NCBI GenBank assembly: GCA_025617745.1
Contig: CM046864.1
Location: forward strand, 30,545,162 to 30,609,161
DNA length: 64,000 nucleotides
DNA from: Heliocidaris erythrogramma
Taxonomy: Eukaryota > Echinodermata > Echinoidea > Camarodonta > Echinometridae
Reading direction: 5' to 3'
Shown: piece after piece, positions 11,341-21,339 of the stretch
How positions within the stretch are numbered: position 1 is the first letter of the stretch
How the letters are laid out: the number at the start of each line of letters is the position of its first letter
Program-made: the position numbers and the translations under genes
Notes under the pieces: model-generated
The model's database searches: none
What the model was told of the DNA's origin: nothing
What the model saw: the letters and a program-made list of their open reading frames with translations, nothing else

Positions 11341-12040
11341 TCAAAAGTGTTCAAATCAAAGTGATCAAATCAAAAGTGATCAAATCAAAAGTGATCAAAT
11401 CAAAAGTGATCAAATCAAAAGTGATCAAATCAAAAGTGATCAAATCAAAAGTGATCAAGTCAAGAGTAATCAAATCAAGAGTGATCAAATCAAAAGTGGT
11501 GATGAAATAAAAAGTGGCGATGAAATAAAAAATGATGAAATAAAAAATGATGAAATCAAAAGTGATCAAATCAAAAGTGATCAAGTCAAGAGTAATCAAA
11601 TCAAGAGTGATCAAATCAAAATTGGTGATGAAATAAAAAGTGATCAAATCAAAAGTGGTGATGAAATAAAAAGTGACGATGAAATTGAAAGTGGTGATGA
11701 AATAAAAAGTGATGAAATCAAAAGCGGTGATGAAATAAAAAGTGACGATGAAATTGAAATTGACAATCAAATTAAAAGTGATGATCATCAAATTGAAAGT
11801 GACCATAATCAACTAAAAATGACCACCATCAAATCTGAAGTGGTCCTCATCAATTCAAAAGTGAACATAATCAAATAAAAAACGACCACCATCAAAATCT
11901 AAAGTGGTCCTCATCAATTCAAAAGTGAATATAATCAAATAAAAAAATGACCACCATCAAATCAAAAGTAGCCATCATCATATTAAAATGGCGTTCATCG
12001 AATTAAAAGCGGCCGTCATCAAATAACAAGTGGCTGTCAT
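11341..12040. repeat. 15-bp minisatellite, GTGATCAAATCAAAA unit
   Basis: From 11345 nearly perfect 15-bp units GTGATCAAATCAAAA repeat at least eight times. They grade into variants GTGATGAAATAAAAA and GTGGTGATGAAATAAAAA (11500-11760), then longer degenerate units with ACCATCATCAAATCAAAAGT (11760-12040). Unit length times three keeps a reading frame open on the minus strand, but its repetitive FDLIT-type product is not a real protein. Copy homogeneity is highest at the left end. Confidence 0.9.
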
Positions 12041-12052
12041 CAAATTATAGTT

Positions 12053-12089
12053 GTCCTTTTGGCGCGCGCACTACGAACGCCAAAAGGAC
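12053..12089. other. Perfect 12-bp hairpin in minisatellite tail
   Basis: GTCCTTTTGGCG (12053-12064) and CGCCAAAAGGAC (12078-12089) are perfect complements around a 13-nt loop containing CGCGCACTACG. It sits where the 15-bp minisatellite decays. No following T run, so a terminator role is not implied. Confidence 0.7.
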
Positions 12090-12099
12090 GCCGTTAAGA

Positions 12100-13330
12100 A
12101 GACGGGAGAACTGAGTTGATCATGACAAGAATATATTTGAAAGGTACAATAAAAAGACATCAACTAAAAAGTGACGGTGATAAAATAAAAAAAACAGCAG
12201 CGATGAATTAAAAGCAGCCATCAACTCAAGGTTGTCCTTTCCGCGTTCCATACCCCCTCCTTCACTCGCTCCAACCGCAGATCTCGCCTTTATTTCTCAT
12301 TTTCCCCACCCCGCTCATCGCTCACACTCCCTCCCTCTCTTTCCATTTCTCCTTCACCAGTTACACACAAGCACATTCACTATGACCCACCGTTTCATTA
12401 TTATTATCATCATATATTTTTTGCTATTTTTTATTTTTTTTATTTTCATATTTCTTAGTCTTTATTATTTCGGTGCAGCTATGACCTGACATAATTTTGT
12501 TAAATTAAATCCAAACAATTTCCTTTTTTTTCCAAATCAAATAAGATTTGTCACTTTTTTTAATAGAAAGTACAATTCTTTTATCATGTCTCCACTTTGG
12601 GTGTGGAATCAACATTTTCTGATTGAGTCTTCATATATGTTTGTTCTCATAGTGTTAATTCTGAAAGTTTTTACTTTTGAACTGAAAAAATCTGTCTTTC
12701 CGAGATTGGTATAAATATTACGATTTCATGTAATAAAAGTAAGAAATAGGAAAATGTGGATGTGACATCATTACCCAACTCATTGTATATTCATGAGGAT
12801 GTGCATACAACTGTTCAAACGAAATAATGCAAAAGTTTAAAATCATTTGACCATCCTCAGTTACTAAATTCTTTATGATACACTTTTTATTTAATTTGTA
12901 TGTATAGCAGTTGACTATATCCAGTGCCTTTTTCTCCCCTTTCATACCAAGTCGCTCTTGATCGAATTTTATTCCTTCATTAAAATAATTATAACTAGCT
13001 GCTAATTAACTCTTCCTTTTAATGCTTCTAATTTTGCCCCTATTACTCCTTCAGTAAAACTAATGTCAGAGTTTTGACTTCCTTTTAGAGAAGTTCTCTT
13101 TTTTGTTAAGAAAATTGACATTTCACTGACTATGAAAAACACTGAGGCTACTCGCGTAAAGATATCAATAATTCAAAAGAGATATACCCGAAACGAGACT
13201 GACAGGAGGTTGCTTGAAATAATGAATTTTCCACCGTTTTTTTTTTCTAATAGTAATTCCACTGAAGAAAAAAATATGTTTAATCTACTTATTTAAATTT
13301 CTTGAACTATTTGCATTATTTTTTTAAGTA
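12100..13330. other. No gene recognised; simple AT/CT-rich DNA
   Basis: Contains a CT-rich patch with CCTCCTTCACTCGCTCC-like text near 12240-12370, then AT-rich sequence. No supported coding frame or bounded repeat. Confidence 0.5.
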
Positions 13331-13334
13331 ATAT

Positions 13335-13990
13335 AGGTTTTCCCGTCCAATTTCGCACTTAGTGCATGCAAAAGTAAAGATAGGCCATTCAATTTTGCCC
13401 ATAGTGCATGAGAAAAAGTAAATAGGTCATTCAATTTCGCGGATAGGGCAGCCAACACCACCAATCGCCATTCAAATTCGCTATAGTGCAGCCAAGATGG
13501 TCAATTGCCATTCGTATTCGCTTTAGGGCAACCACATTCGCAAATTGTCATACAAATTCATACATAGTGCAACCAAGTTCGCCCGTGAAACCCCCTCGAG
13601 CTAAGTTAGAGCATTCAATTTCGCCATTGGGCATCCAGTTATACAATTTGTGCATCCAATTTAGCACATGTATTTTTATTTCACTTGCTTTTTCGTTGGT
13701 AAATTTAAGCAAATTTTGTATGTTTATATGTTATTTCATATGCCTTTTTATCTTTATAAATTTTCTTTCATAATGTGTATTGTCTTGTGTTATTTTGCAT
13801 CATCTCATCAATTACATGCATTGATTAGAGACATAAATCATAGGATGTGTACGATATCAGGATTTTCTTCTTTCATATGGTTAACATATTTACTTTTTCT
13901 GTTTTTATCTCATATTAAGACTTTCATCATGTAAAAGAATCTTTTCATCAAAATGAAAAAGTTCAAAGCTCAAAATTCAGTCTGCAGCCC
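13335..13990 (+). mobile_element. Terminal arm of a TIR element with subterminal repeats
   Basis: Begins ATAGGTTTTCCCGTCC followed by CGCACTTAGTGCATGCAA, the same terminus as at 20864 and, inverted, at 28097. About eight diverged copies of a unit like TTCAATTTCGCCATAGGGCA follow between 13390 and 13665. The rest (13640-13985) matches the complement of 21480-21890. The opposite end of this copy was not found. Arrays of short repeats next to a terminus are typical of transposase-binding subterminal regions. Confidence 0.7.
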
Positions 13991-13994
13991 CACC

Positions 13995-14945
13995 CCTAGC
14001 ATTCGTCAAACATTAACATTCGAGCAAAATTCACATGATATTCGGGCAGGCACGGTTCATTTTTCTTTTCACATCTCACTTGCCAAAAAGCACGAGGACC
14101 CAAATGTAATGAAATGACTGCCCGAATATCAAAATGCCATGCAACTGCTTTCCCACATTTATGCATACAAGTTATTGCACAGATGGTGAAAACTCGGCCA
14201 ATCCCACGTATTCGCGTAAATAATAGCCCGAAACTGCTTTATAGATCACTGCCAAAATTTATAGCAATGATCGCCTGAATATTTACGAGAAGGGCAATCG
14301 TGAGAACTGATTCCTGCCAAAATTCATGGAAACTGCCCGGGTATTTACAATTCGGGCAATCACGGGAAGATACAGCTTCCGAAATATACGGACACATTTG
14401 TCCGATCCTGCGGGAACTAAGGGATATTCAAGCGCATAGAAATGATCGCCAGAATATGAGAGCCGGGCAATCACTAATCACTGTCCACATTTTAGGGACA
14501 TGATTGTCTAAAAAGAAAAAAAAGTTGGGAAATAAAATCTGCCTGAATTCATGGAAATAATTTCCCGAACCAAAAGTCGGGCAGCACAAAAAACATGTCT
14601 ATGACTCGCTGCCCAAAAATTGTAGCAGTGATTACCTGATATTATACACCTCGGACAATCACGAGAACTTATGTAGACTCTCAAATTTATAGAATCATTG
14701 CCTGAATATTGAACTTACTCGCTGCCCAGATGTATTCAAAATGCCCAAATATCGAAAGATATGTCAATAACATAATAAAAACATTATTTCCCGAACAAGC
14801 AATTGAAAACGGAAAAGTCGGGCACCAAGTCCTAATCGCCGCCAAGACTTATGTGAAAGATTGCCCGAACGAGGACAAGTTTGACAATCCCGAGAACTAA
14901 ACACCTCCTCAATTCGTGCAAATTATTGCCCGATCTACACCAGAC
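13995..14945. repeat. Degenerate array of GCCCGAAT/ATTCGGGC motifs
   Basis: At least fifteen occurrences of GCCCGAAT-like or ATTCGGGCA-like cores appear in both orientations at 30-90 bp spacing, often beside CAATCACGAGAACT or TGCCAAAATTCATGG. Part of it (14095-14220) is repeated in complement at 62265-62405, so it belongs to a dispersed element. No coding frame is supported. Looks like the subterminal region of a TIR transposon whose body is absent. Confidence 0.65.
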
Positions 14946-15324
14946 TGACTGTATTGCTCTCCTCTGAAAATGAAAAAAAAAATAGTTCGGCACAGACAAA
15001 ACCTAAGTCGAGGGGGTTTTTATGGTGTTAATCGCTAAACTTTATGGTAAATAATTGTTTATATGATCTGACAGAATTTCTGGTAACTTTTGCAGACAAA
15101 ATCCTTCACTTCCAGTCAGACTATGCGTCAAAATAAAGTTCAGACCACACCAGGAAGCGTCAGGAACCCCAGAGCTTCCAGAGCCATTAAGAGGGCCACG
15201 CCGTAAGAGGACTTCGCGCTTCGCGCACATTATCGCCGGTGCTACATGAGCTATTCGGGCAAAAGCCTTCAGCCTCTCTAAAAATTGAGCCAATACGTCC
15301 ATGAATTATGTATATATATATATA

Positions 15325-16258
15325 ATGATATTTCATAACCGCGTGTTGGAAAAGCATGAAGAGAGAAACAATTAATGAATTCCAGAGAAGACATTGGTAA
15401 TGCATTGAATTCCAACTTTTATATTTATTTTCACCAAATTTTCGATCCTCACGGATCTTCCTCAGGGTAATGAACAAAGTGAAATATGTATGTGAAGCTC
15501 TGCTCAGAAAAAGTTGACAATGTAATATACCATGGTAACGCGCTTAGTTGCTAGGTAAAGTTTTGAGCGCTTATTTTTTAATTAGCGCAAAATACATAAA
15601 TTGTGACGTAATAATACAAGTTGACGTGTAGTCTTACATAGCGACACGCACGGTTGCTAGGTGAAAGTTTGAGCGCTTATTTGTCAAGGAGCGCAAATTC
15701 ATAAATAGTGACATAATAACAAACTGACATGGCAACACGCGCGGTAGTTAGCTCGAAGTTTGCGCTAAACCTAATGAGCGTAATAGCCATAAATTCAATT
15801 ATGACGCAATAATGTATAAAAAAAGAAGAATGGTGCATAAGAAGTAAGACACAAAAGTTAAAGACATGTATATATCGTTTAGCCGCGCAAAATACATCAA
15901 TCACATAACAACACGCGTGGTTGCTCGATCAAAATTTCTGTGCTAATTTTTACGAGCTCAATAGACGCAATAATATATGCAAATGAACAGTGCATAATAA
16001 ATAAAATATAAAACATCAAACATAGGCCTATAGATTTTTTTAGGTCATAACCGGTGAGCTCTAACAAACTGAGGCGTAATGAGGCATTATGATAATTACA
16101 TTTACTACTTAAAGTAACTATATTTCTCTAGCCATGACAGGTCTCTGTTGAGCCCAATCTGAAAACTCTTGCTTCGAATAATAGCGCGCAATTCAGCTAG
16201 TTTTCTCTCATCAGCGGATTTGTACCCGCCTCCGAAGAGGCAGATCTTAAGATCATTC
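15325..16258 (-). repeat. PLE 3' segment (pseudo-LTR), downstream copy
   Basis: Near-identical to 18947-19880 over 934 bp. It contains the last roughly 50 codons of the PLE ORF, an AT-rich UTR with CGCGCGGT/CTAGGTAAAG-type repeats, and a hammerhead-like motif at 15431-15470. Confidence 0.9.
15431..15470 (-). ncRNA. Small hammerhead-like motif in PLE repeat (copy 1)
   Basis: Minus strand: stem I TTACC, core CTGAGGA, one extra A, stem II GATCC-GTGA-GGATC (five perfect pairs), core GAA, palindromic stem III AATT, cleavage-position T, stem I partner GGTGA (one G-U pair). The extra A before stem II departs from the textbook core but recurs in several other copies in this window. Stem III alone is too short to fold in cis, as in the dimer-acting PLE hammerheads. 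Confidence 0.65.
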
Positions 16259-18945
16259 AGGGAATGGTCGGCTTGGCTGAAATGTTCGGCTACTGGGAAA
16301 CCAGTACGCCGTTGCCTGATGGTACATCTGTGGTTATTGAATCGCACTCTAAATCTAGTACCTGTTTCACCAATATAGGCTATTTCAGGGCATTTGTCGC
16401 AAAGAAAACAGTACAGAATGTTACTTGAATCACAGTTGTGATCGGGAGGATAGATCGTATAACCAGATGAGAGCCGTACGGAGTTTTCCGTTATTATGTG
16501 AGGGCAAATTTGACAGCGCGATTTGCCGCATGGCTTGTTACCTCTAGGTTGAGGTTTGCCAGGTAGCTGATTTCTCACCAGTAGTCTTTTCAGATTGGGA
16601 GGTTGCCTCTGTGCATGGAGGGGGGCCCTAGGCATGATTTTAGCAAGTTTTTCATCGGCCGTGATTGTGGGCCACTCTTTCTTGACTTTAAGGGCAAGTT
16701 GACGACATTTCGGGTGGTACGTGGAGACAAATGGGACTGCTACTTCTCCTTTGCTTTTTCTTTTTTGGACGAGAAGATTCTCTCTACTTTTTTGACTGAC
16801 CCTTTTCATGCATTTCTTGATCATGTTGATCGGATAACCACGTTCAATGAAATGCCTGCCAAGCTGCAATGCATCCGATTCGTAGGTAAGAGGGTCGGAT
16901 GTTATTCTTTTGTACCTCAATAGTTGGCTGTACACTATTGACTCCTTGATGTGCGTAGGATGGAATGAGTTATAATTGAGATAGGTGAAGGAGTCAGTCG
17001 GCTTAGTGTATAGCGAGGTTTGGAGTTTCTGCCCATTGGGGGAAAGAGTGACCGTGACGTCAAGGAAGTGGACTTTCTCTCGTGAACTCTCCATGGTGAA
17101 TTTGATGTTACCGTTGTGTGAATCAAACCTTTCATGAAAGGATTTGAGGTCATCGATATCATGCGGCCAGATCATGAAAATATCATCTATGTACCGGAGG
17201 TACAAACTGGGTTGAAGATGAGATTTCGAGAGAAAGTCCTCCTCCAACTCGGCCATGAAGATGTTTGCGTAAGCGGGAGCCATTTTTGTACCCATTGCAG
17301 TACCTTTGCTTTGAAGAAAGAATTCACCATCAAACTTGAAATAATTATGTTTGAGGATGAATTCTGCAAGTGTTGCTAAGTCATCAATTTCAGCATGAGA
17401 ATATTCCGAATGACGGCGCAAGAAGGATTGCAAAGCCTGGACACCTTCCTCATGAGGTATGTTGGTATATAAGCTTTTTATATCCATAGTCACAAGAGTG
17501 CATCTATTCGTAATTACGTTAGAGTTTATCTTGTTCAAGAAGTCTGTGGTATCTTTAACATAACTACTGATTTTAGGTAGGCATGTCTGAAGTTTTTTGT
17601 CGACATACTCTGACATACACTCCGTAAGGCATTTTACACTTGAAATAATGGGTCTGCCAGGAGGAATAATGTGGTGCTCTTTTGCTTTTGATACCACTTC
17701 TTGTGCGTCATTCTCATTACAGTCAGTCACATTAGCTATCAATTTAGGAAGTTTGTGAATTTTAGGAAGCATGTAAAATTCACTTACCCTGGGTACTGCT
17801 GGCACAAGGCTATGGCTTACACTTACATTACTCAGATTATCTATACAGTCCAGTGCTTGCTTGACGTAGTCCGTTGTGGGATCCGAATCAAGCCGTGTGT
17901 AGTAGTCCTCATCGGATAGCTGTCGGGTAGCCTCGGTGATGTAGTCTTCCTTGTCCTGGATAACAACGGCACCTCCTTTATCCGCCTGTTTGATTATGAT
18001 GTTGACGTTGTTTTGCAGGCTCTTTATGGCTCGGCATTGGCTAGGGTCCGGTTGGACAGTGCGGTGGTCGTCGAAGTCATGCAGGAAGTTGTCGAGATGA
18101 TGTTCTACACTAGAAGTGTACCTGTCGATAAAGGGATTCCTGCCTCCAGGTGGCGTCCATCGGGGCTTGGATGTAGATTTGTCTGTCCGTTCTTTGGTGT
18201 GCTTCTGCTGGCGCTGGTCAGACATGTGCTGGTCATTACGATCGCCGCTGTCATCCTTTGAGAAGAATTCTCGAAGTTTGACACGACGATTGAATGACTC
18301 AACGTCAAAGCATAGTTGTACCTTGTCAAGAGGTCTCGGAGGGCAGTAGGAGAGGCCCAAGTTGAGAGTGTTGACCTCATGCTGGGATGGTTCATATTGG
18401 GAGAGGTTCACGAGATTGCAGCTCTTAGATGATTGTGTCTTCTCATCAGGAGGCCTGGGGTCGGTATTATCGATCGGGCGTTTGGGGGATGACATACCTC
18501 GAAGAAGAGGAGACTCCAGAATGAGTTTATCCAGCTTACGCTCCTTCCTAGTCATGGAGTGTCGAAGTGTCTGGTGGTAATGCTGGTCAAGACCACGGAG
18601 GATGATTGTAGACTCAGGCTGGTCAGCATTTCCATCATCTTGGATTGATGATTTAAGGTTGCTAATCGCCACGTCCAGTCGTTGCTGGAATTGATGTTGT
18701 CGCTTATAGGATTCATGAAGGCAGAGGTTTCGAAGTCTCTGAGATGTACGGTGACAGATGTCGTCGGCAATCCTAGATTTGAAAGTATCCTTCAGAGGGT
18801 TCTTAATGTGGAGACCTTTGGGTATGATGTCGAGCTTCTTAGATTTAGTCAGAAAATATATATCAGATCTAGTCTGAGCGAGCTTCGTATACAGGCGTTC
18901 ACAAGTCCGGCGGGCGCGGAAGACTACTGCATTAAGTCCTGACAT
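16105..18945 (-). CDS. Penelope-like element protein: reverse transcriptase plus GIY-YIG endonuclease
   Basis: A 946-residue uninterrupted product. Residues 1-300 are the charged N-terminal region. The RT covers about 315-680, with ADKGGAVVI at 321-329, LPKIHKLP at 393-400, PPGRPIISS at 428-436, MDIKSLYTNIP (motif A, 487-497), GTAMGTKMAPAYANIFM (motif B, 548-564) and the catalytic YIDD at 585-588. A Cys-rich CGKSRCQIC segment at 806-814 precedes the GIY-YIG-type endonuclease: LYCFLCDKC 844-852, AYIGETGTRFRVRFNNH 856-872, then FPVAEHFSQADH. This is the full PLE layout, and PLEs prime reverse transcription at a nick made by this nuclease. The ATG at 18945 abuts the tandem repeat junction at 18947, so the native start could lie further upstream. 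The product could be active. Confidence 0.9.
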   Translation of the reverse strand: MSGLNAVVFRARRTCERLYTKLAQTRSDIYFLTKSKKLDIIPKGLHIKNPLKDTFKSRIADDICHRTSQRLRNLCLHESYKRQHQFQQRLDVAISNLKSSIQDDGNADQPESTIILRGLDQHYHQTLRHSMTRKERKLDKLILESPLLRGMSSPKRPIDNTDPRPPDEKTQSSKSCNLVNLSQYEPSQHEVNTLNLGLSYCPPRPLDKVQLCFDVESFNRRVKLREFFSKDDSGDRNDQHMSDQRQQKHTKERTDKSTSKPRWTPPGGRNPFIDRYTSSVEHHLDNFLHDFDDHRTVQPDPSQCRAIKSLQNNVNIIIKQADKGGAVVIQDKEDYITEATRQLSDEDYYTRLDSDPTTDYVKQALDCIDNLSNVSVSHSLVPAVPRVSEFYMLPKIHKLPKLIANVTDCNENDAQEVVSKAKEHHIIPPGRPIISSVKCLTECMSEYVDKKLQTCLPKISSYVKDTTDFLNKINSNVITNRCTLVTMDIKSLYTNIPHEEGVQALQSFLRRHSEYSHAEIDDLATLAEFILKHNYFKFDGEFFLQSKGTAMGTKMAPAYANIFMAELEEDFLSKSHLQPSLYLRYIDDIFMIWPHDIDDLKSFHERFDSHNGNIKFTMESSREKVHFLDVTVTLSPNGQKLQTSLYTKPTDSFTYLNYNSFHPTHIKESIVYSQLLRYKRITSDPLTYESDALQLGRHFIERGYPINMIKKCMKRVSQKSRENLLVQKRKSKGEVAVPFVSTYHPKCRQLALKVKKEWPTITADEKLAKIMPRAPLHAQRQPPNLKRLLVRNQLPGKPQPRGNKPCGKSRCQICPHIITENSVRLSSGYTIYPPDHNCDSSNILYCFLCDKCPEIAYIGETGTRFRVRFNNHRCTIRQRRTGFPVAEHFSQADHSLNDLKICLFGGGYKSADERKLAELRAIIRSKSFQIGLNRDLSWLEKYSYFK

Positions 18946-18946
18946 G

Positions 18947-19880
18947 ATGATATTTCATAACCGCGTGTTGGAAAAGCATGAAGAGAGAAACAATTAATGA
19001 ATTCCAGAGAAGACATTGGTAATGCATTGAATTCCAACTTTTATATTTATTTTCACCAAATTTTCGATCCTCACGGATCTTCCTCAGGGTAATGAACAAA
19101 GTGAAATATGTATGTGAAGCTCTGCTCAGAAAAAGTTGACAATGTAATATACCATGGTAACGCGCTTAGTTGCTAGGTAAAGTTTTGAGCGCTTATTTTT
19201 TTAATTAGCGCAAAATACATAAATTGTGACGTAATAATACAAGTTGACGTGTAGTCTTACATAGCGACACGCACGGTTGCTAGGTGAAAGTTTGAGCGCT
19301 TATTTGTCAAGGAGCGCAAATTCATAAATAGTGACATAATAACAAACTGACATGGCAACACGCGCGGTAGTTAGCTCGAAGTTTGCGCTAAACCTAATGA
19401 GCGTAATAGCCATAAATTCAATTATGACGCAATAATGTATAAAAAAGAAGAATGGTGCATAAGAAGTAAGACACAAAAGTTAAAGACATGTATATATCGT
19501 TTAGCCGCGCAAAATACATCAATCACATAACAACACGCGTGGTTGCTCGATCAAAATTTCTGTGCTAATTTTTACGAGCTCAATAGACGCAATAATATAT
19601 GCAAATGAACAGTGCATAATAAATAAAATATAAAACATCAAACATAGGCCTATAGATTTTTTTAGGTCATAACCGGTGAGCTCTAACAAACTGAGGCGTA
19701 ATGAGGCATTATGATAATTACATTTACTACTTAAAGTAACTATATTTCTCTAGCCATGACAGGTCTCTGTTGAGCCCAATCTGAAAACTCTTGCTTCGAA
19801 TAATAGCGCGCAATTCAGCTAGTTTTCTCTCATCAGCGGATTTGTACCCGCCTCCGAAGAGGCAGATCTTAAGATCATTC
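18947..19880 (-). repeat. PLE 3' segment (pseudo-LTR), upstream copy
   Basis: Direct repeat of 15325-16258, placed upstream of the ORF on the minus strand. It includes a truncated ORF tail (19725-19880) and a second hammerhead-like motif at 19053-19092. The junction at 18947 places this terminal segment directly against the ORF start, where a PLE promoter would be expected. Confidence 0.9.
19053..19092 (-). ncRNA. Small hammerhead-like motif in PLE repeat (copy 2)
   Basis: Identical parse to the motif at 15431-15470: TTACC, CTGAGGA, GATCC hairpin, GAA, AATT, T, GGTGA. Two such motifs in direct orientation flank the ORF, so a read-through transcript would contain a tandem pair. Confidence 0.65.
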
Positions 19881-19887
19881 GCTCAAT

Positions 19888-20082
19888 GAACTTTACCTAG
19901 CAACTAAGCGCGTTACCATGGTATATTACATTGTCAACTTTTTCTGAGCAGAGCTTCACATACATATTTCACTTTGTTCATTACCCTGAGGAAGATCCGT
20001 GAGGATCGAAAATTTGGTGAAAATAAATATAAAAGTTGGAATTCAATGCATTACCAATGTCTTCTCTGGAATTCATTAATTG

Positions 20083-20085
<3 letters not shown>
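19888..20085 (+). repeat. Inverted PLE terminal piece with hammerhead-like motif
   Basis: Complement of 15365-15560, starting in the TTTACCTAGCAACTAAGCG region and running to the TTCATTAATTG end. It carries a third copy of the hammerhead-like motif at 19981-20020, here on the plus strand. An inverted terminal piece next to a direct one is a hallmark of PLE insertions. A (CT)n tract follows at 20081-20109. Confidence 0.85.
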
Positions 20086-20116
<31 letters not shown>

Positions 20117-20165
20117 GGAGTGTAAGGATGCTCAACTTATACATGACCGACGGTGTTCCAGATAT

Positions 20166-20335
20166 AGATATGCGTAAACAGAAGAAAAGTCTAGGAACTG
20201 TACAAGGACGTAGCTGGTATACATACACGTTTTAATCGAGCTTTCGGCTATTTAGGCCTTCTTCAGGATCTGAAGATAAGTCATAAAACAAAAACAAAAA
20301 CTTTTCTTCTGTTTACGCATATATATATATATATA
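20166..20335. mobile_element. Short IR-bounded PLE-type remnant with hammerhead-like motif
   Basis: ATATGCGTAAACAGAAGAAA near 20170 and its complement TTTCTTCTGTTTACGCATAT near 20310-20330 bound a 170-bp segment. Inside, on the minus strand (20234-20270), is GATC, CTGAAGA, one extra A, a GGC/GCC stem II, GAA, palindromic AGCT, cleavage-position C, then GATT, giving four stem I pairs (one G-U). It has no coding part. It may be a terminal-repeat relic of a second PLE family. Confidence 0.6.
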
Positions 20336-21339
20336 TTTACCTATTTGCGGATTAGGGGGAATAATAGTGCGTAAAAAATCAACCATAGGGAGAAAGTGGT
20401 CTTAGGGCCAAATTTTCCTTCTCCTTAACGTTCAAAAGTTCTCCGACGGAGTTCAAAAAGTAGAGAGAGACACAGAATAAATCTGACCCGGCACCACAAA
20501 ACCACCAAAAAGTCGCAAAAATTGACTTTTCTGATTTCATCATACTTTGAAAGAACAGAGTCTCAGCTTTAAAATGATATATAAATTGTCAAAATTGAAG
20601 GTTCCTAACCCTTTTAATTTAGCAAATAAATGGAGCTAGTAAGAGAGTTTGCTGGTATTAGTTACGGAGGAAACAAGTTAAAAAGTTTCGGCCTATTCAA
20701 GCGTGCGGAGCAAGAAAACAAGAGAAAATCAATAGAGAGTGAATCAAAAGGCCATAGTAACCACTATGAAGGTGTTGTCAGATTTATTTGAAATTTAACA
20801 GGTGTGTTAAACAGTCTATTCATTGTATTACCAAGAGTTTAATTTGGGGCTTAAGTCATTCAAATATAGGTTTTCCCGTCCAATTTCGCACTTAGTGCAT
20901 GCAAGAGTATAAATAGTTAATTCAATTTCGTTATAGGTCATTCAAAAATTCAAACTAGTCATTCAAAATCGCCATAGGGCAGCCAAAAATTCGTAATTGG
21001 CAGTCAGATTCGCCATAGAGCAAGCAAAAGTGTAAAAATATCATTCAAATTCGCCATAGTGCATTCAAATTAGCACGGAAGAACATGTGACTGAAGATAG
21101 AGCATTCAATTTCGCCATAGGGTATTCATGTTCCTAACTAATGCATCCAATTTAGCTCTGTATTCAGATGATTTGTAAACAGTAATACATATAAGAATAA
21201 TTATAATTATGTACATTGTTTGTTAAACATTTAAAGATTAAATTCTTTAGGAATGTCCTCTGACTTCTTTCAACTCATATTTTGCTTGTCGAGTTTCTGC
21301 ATTATTTATGTTTGAAAGGTCTGTTTGCGCAACATTTAA

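Larger units (their letters stand above)
15325..20085 (-). mobile_element. Penelope-like retroelement, tandem/inverted copy with intact ORF
   Basis: On the minus strand: an inverted terminal piece (19888-20085), a 934-bp 3' segment (19880-18947), the full ORF (18945-16105), then the same 934-bp 3' segment ending at 15325. Partial tandem copies with inverted terminal pieces are the usual integrated form of PLEs. The two 934-bp segments are almost identical, so the insertion is young or has been homogenised. It is flanked by TA-rich (15310-15324) and CT-rich (20081-20109) simple repeats. Confidence 0.9.

Noticed and set aside
10892-11344. 150-residue minus-strand frame
   Set aside because: Covers the TGTGGTA minisatellite with repetitive HTAVPHSS peptides.
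11351-11812. 153-residue frame of FDLIT-type repeats
   Set aside because: Translation of the 15-bp minisatellite; periodicity keeps the frame open.
11341-12040. CRISPR-like regular spacing
   Set aside because: Units abut without unique spacers and the sequence is eukaryotic; it is a minisatellite.
12053-12089. Hairpin as a bacterial-type terminator
   Set aside because: No T run follows and the context is a eukaryotic minisatellite.
13486-13934. Frames shared with 21509-22107
   Set aside because: Shared because the segments are inverted copies of the same transposon arm; low-complexity Phe-rich peptide.
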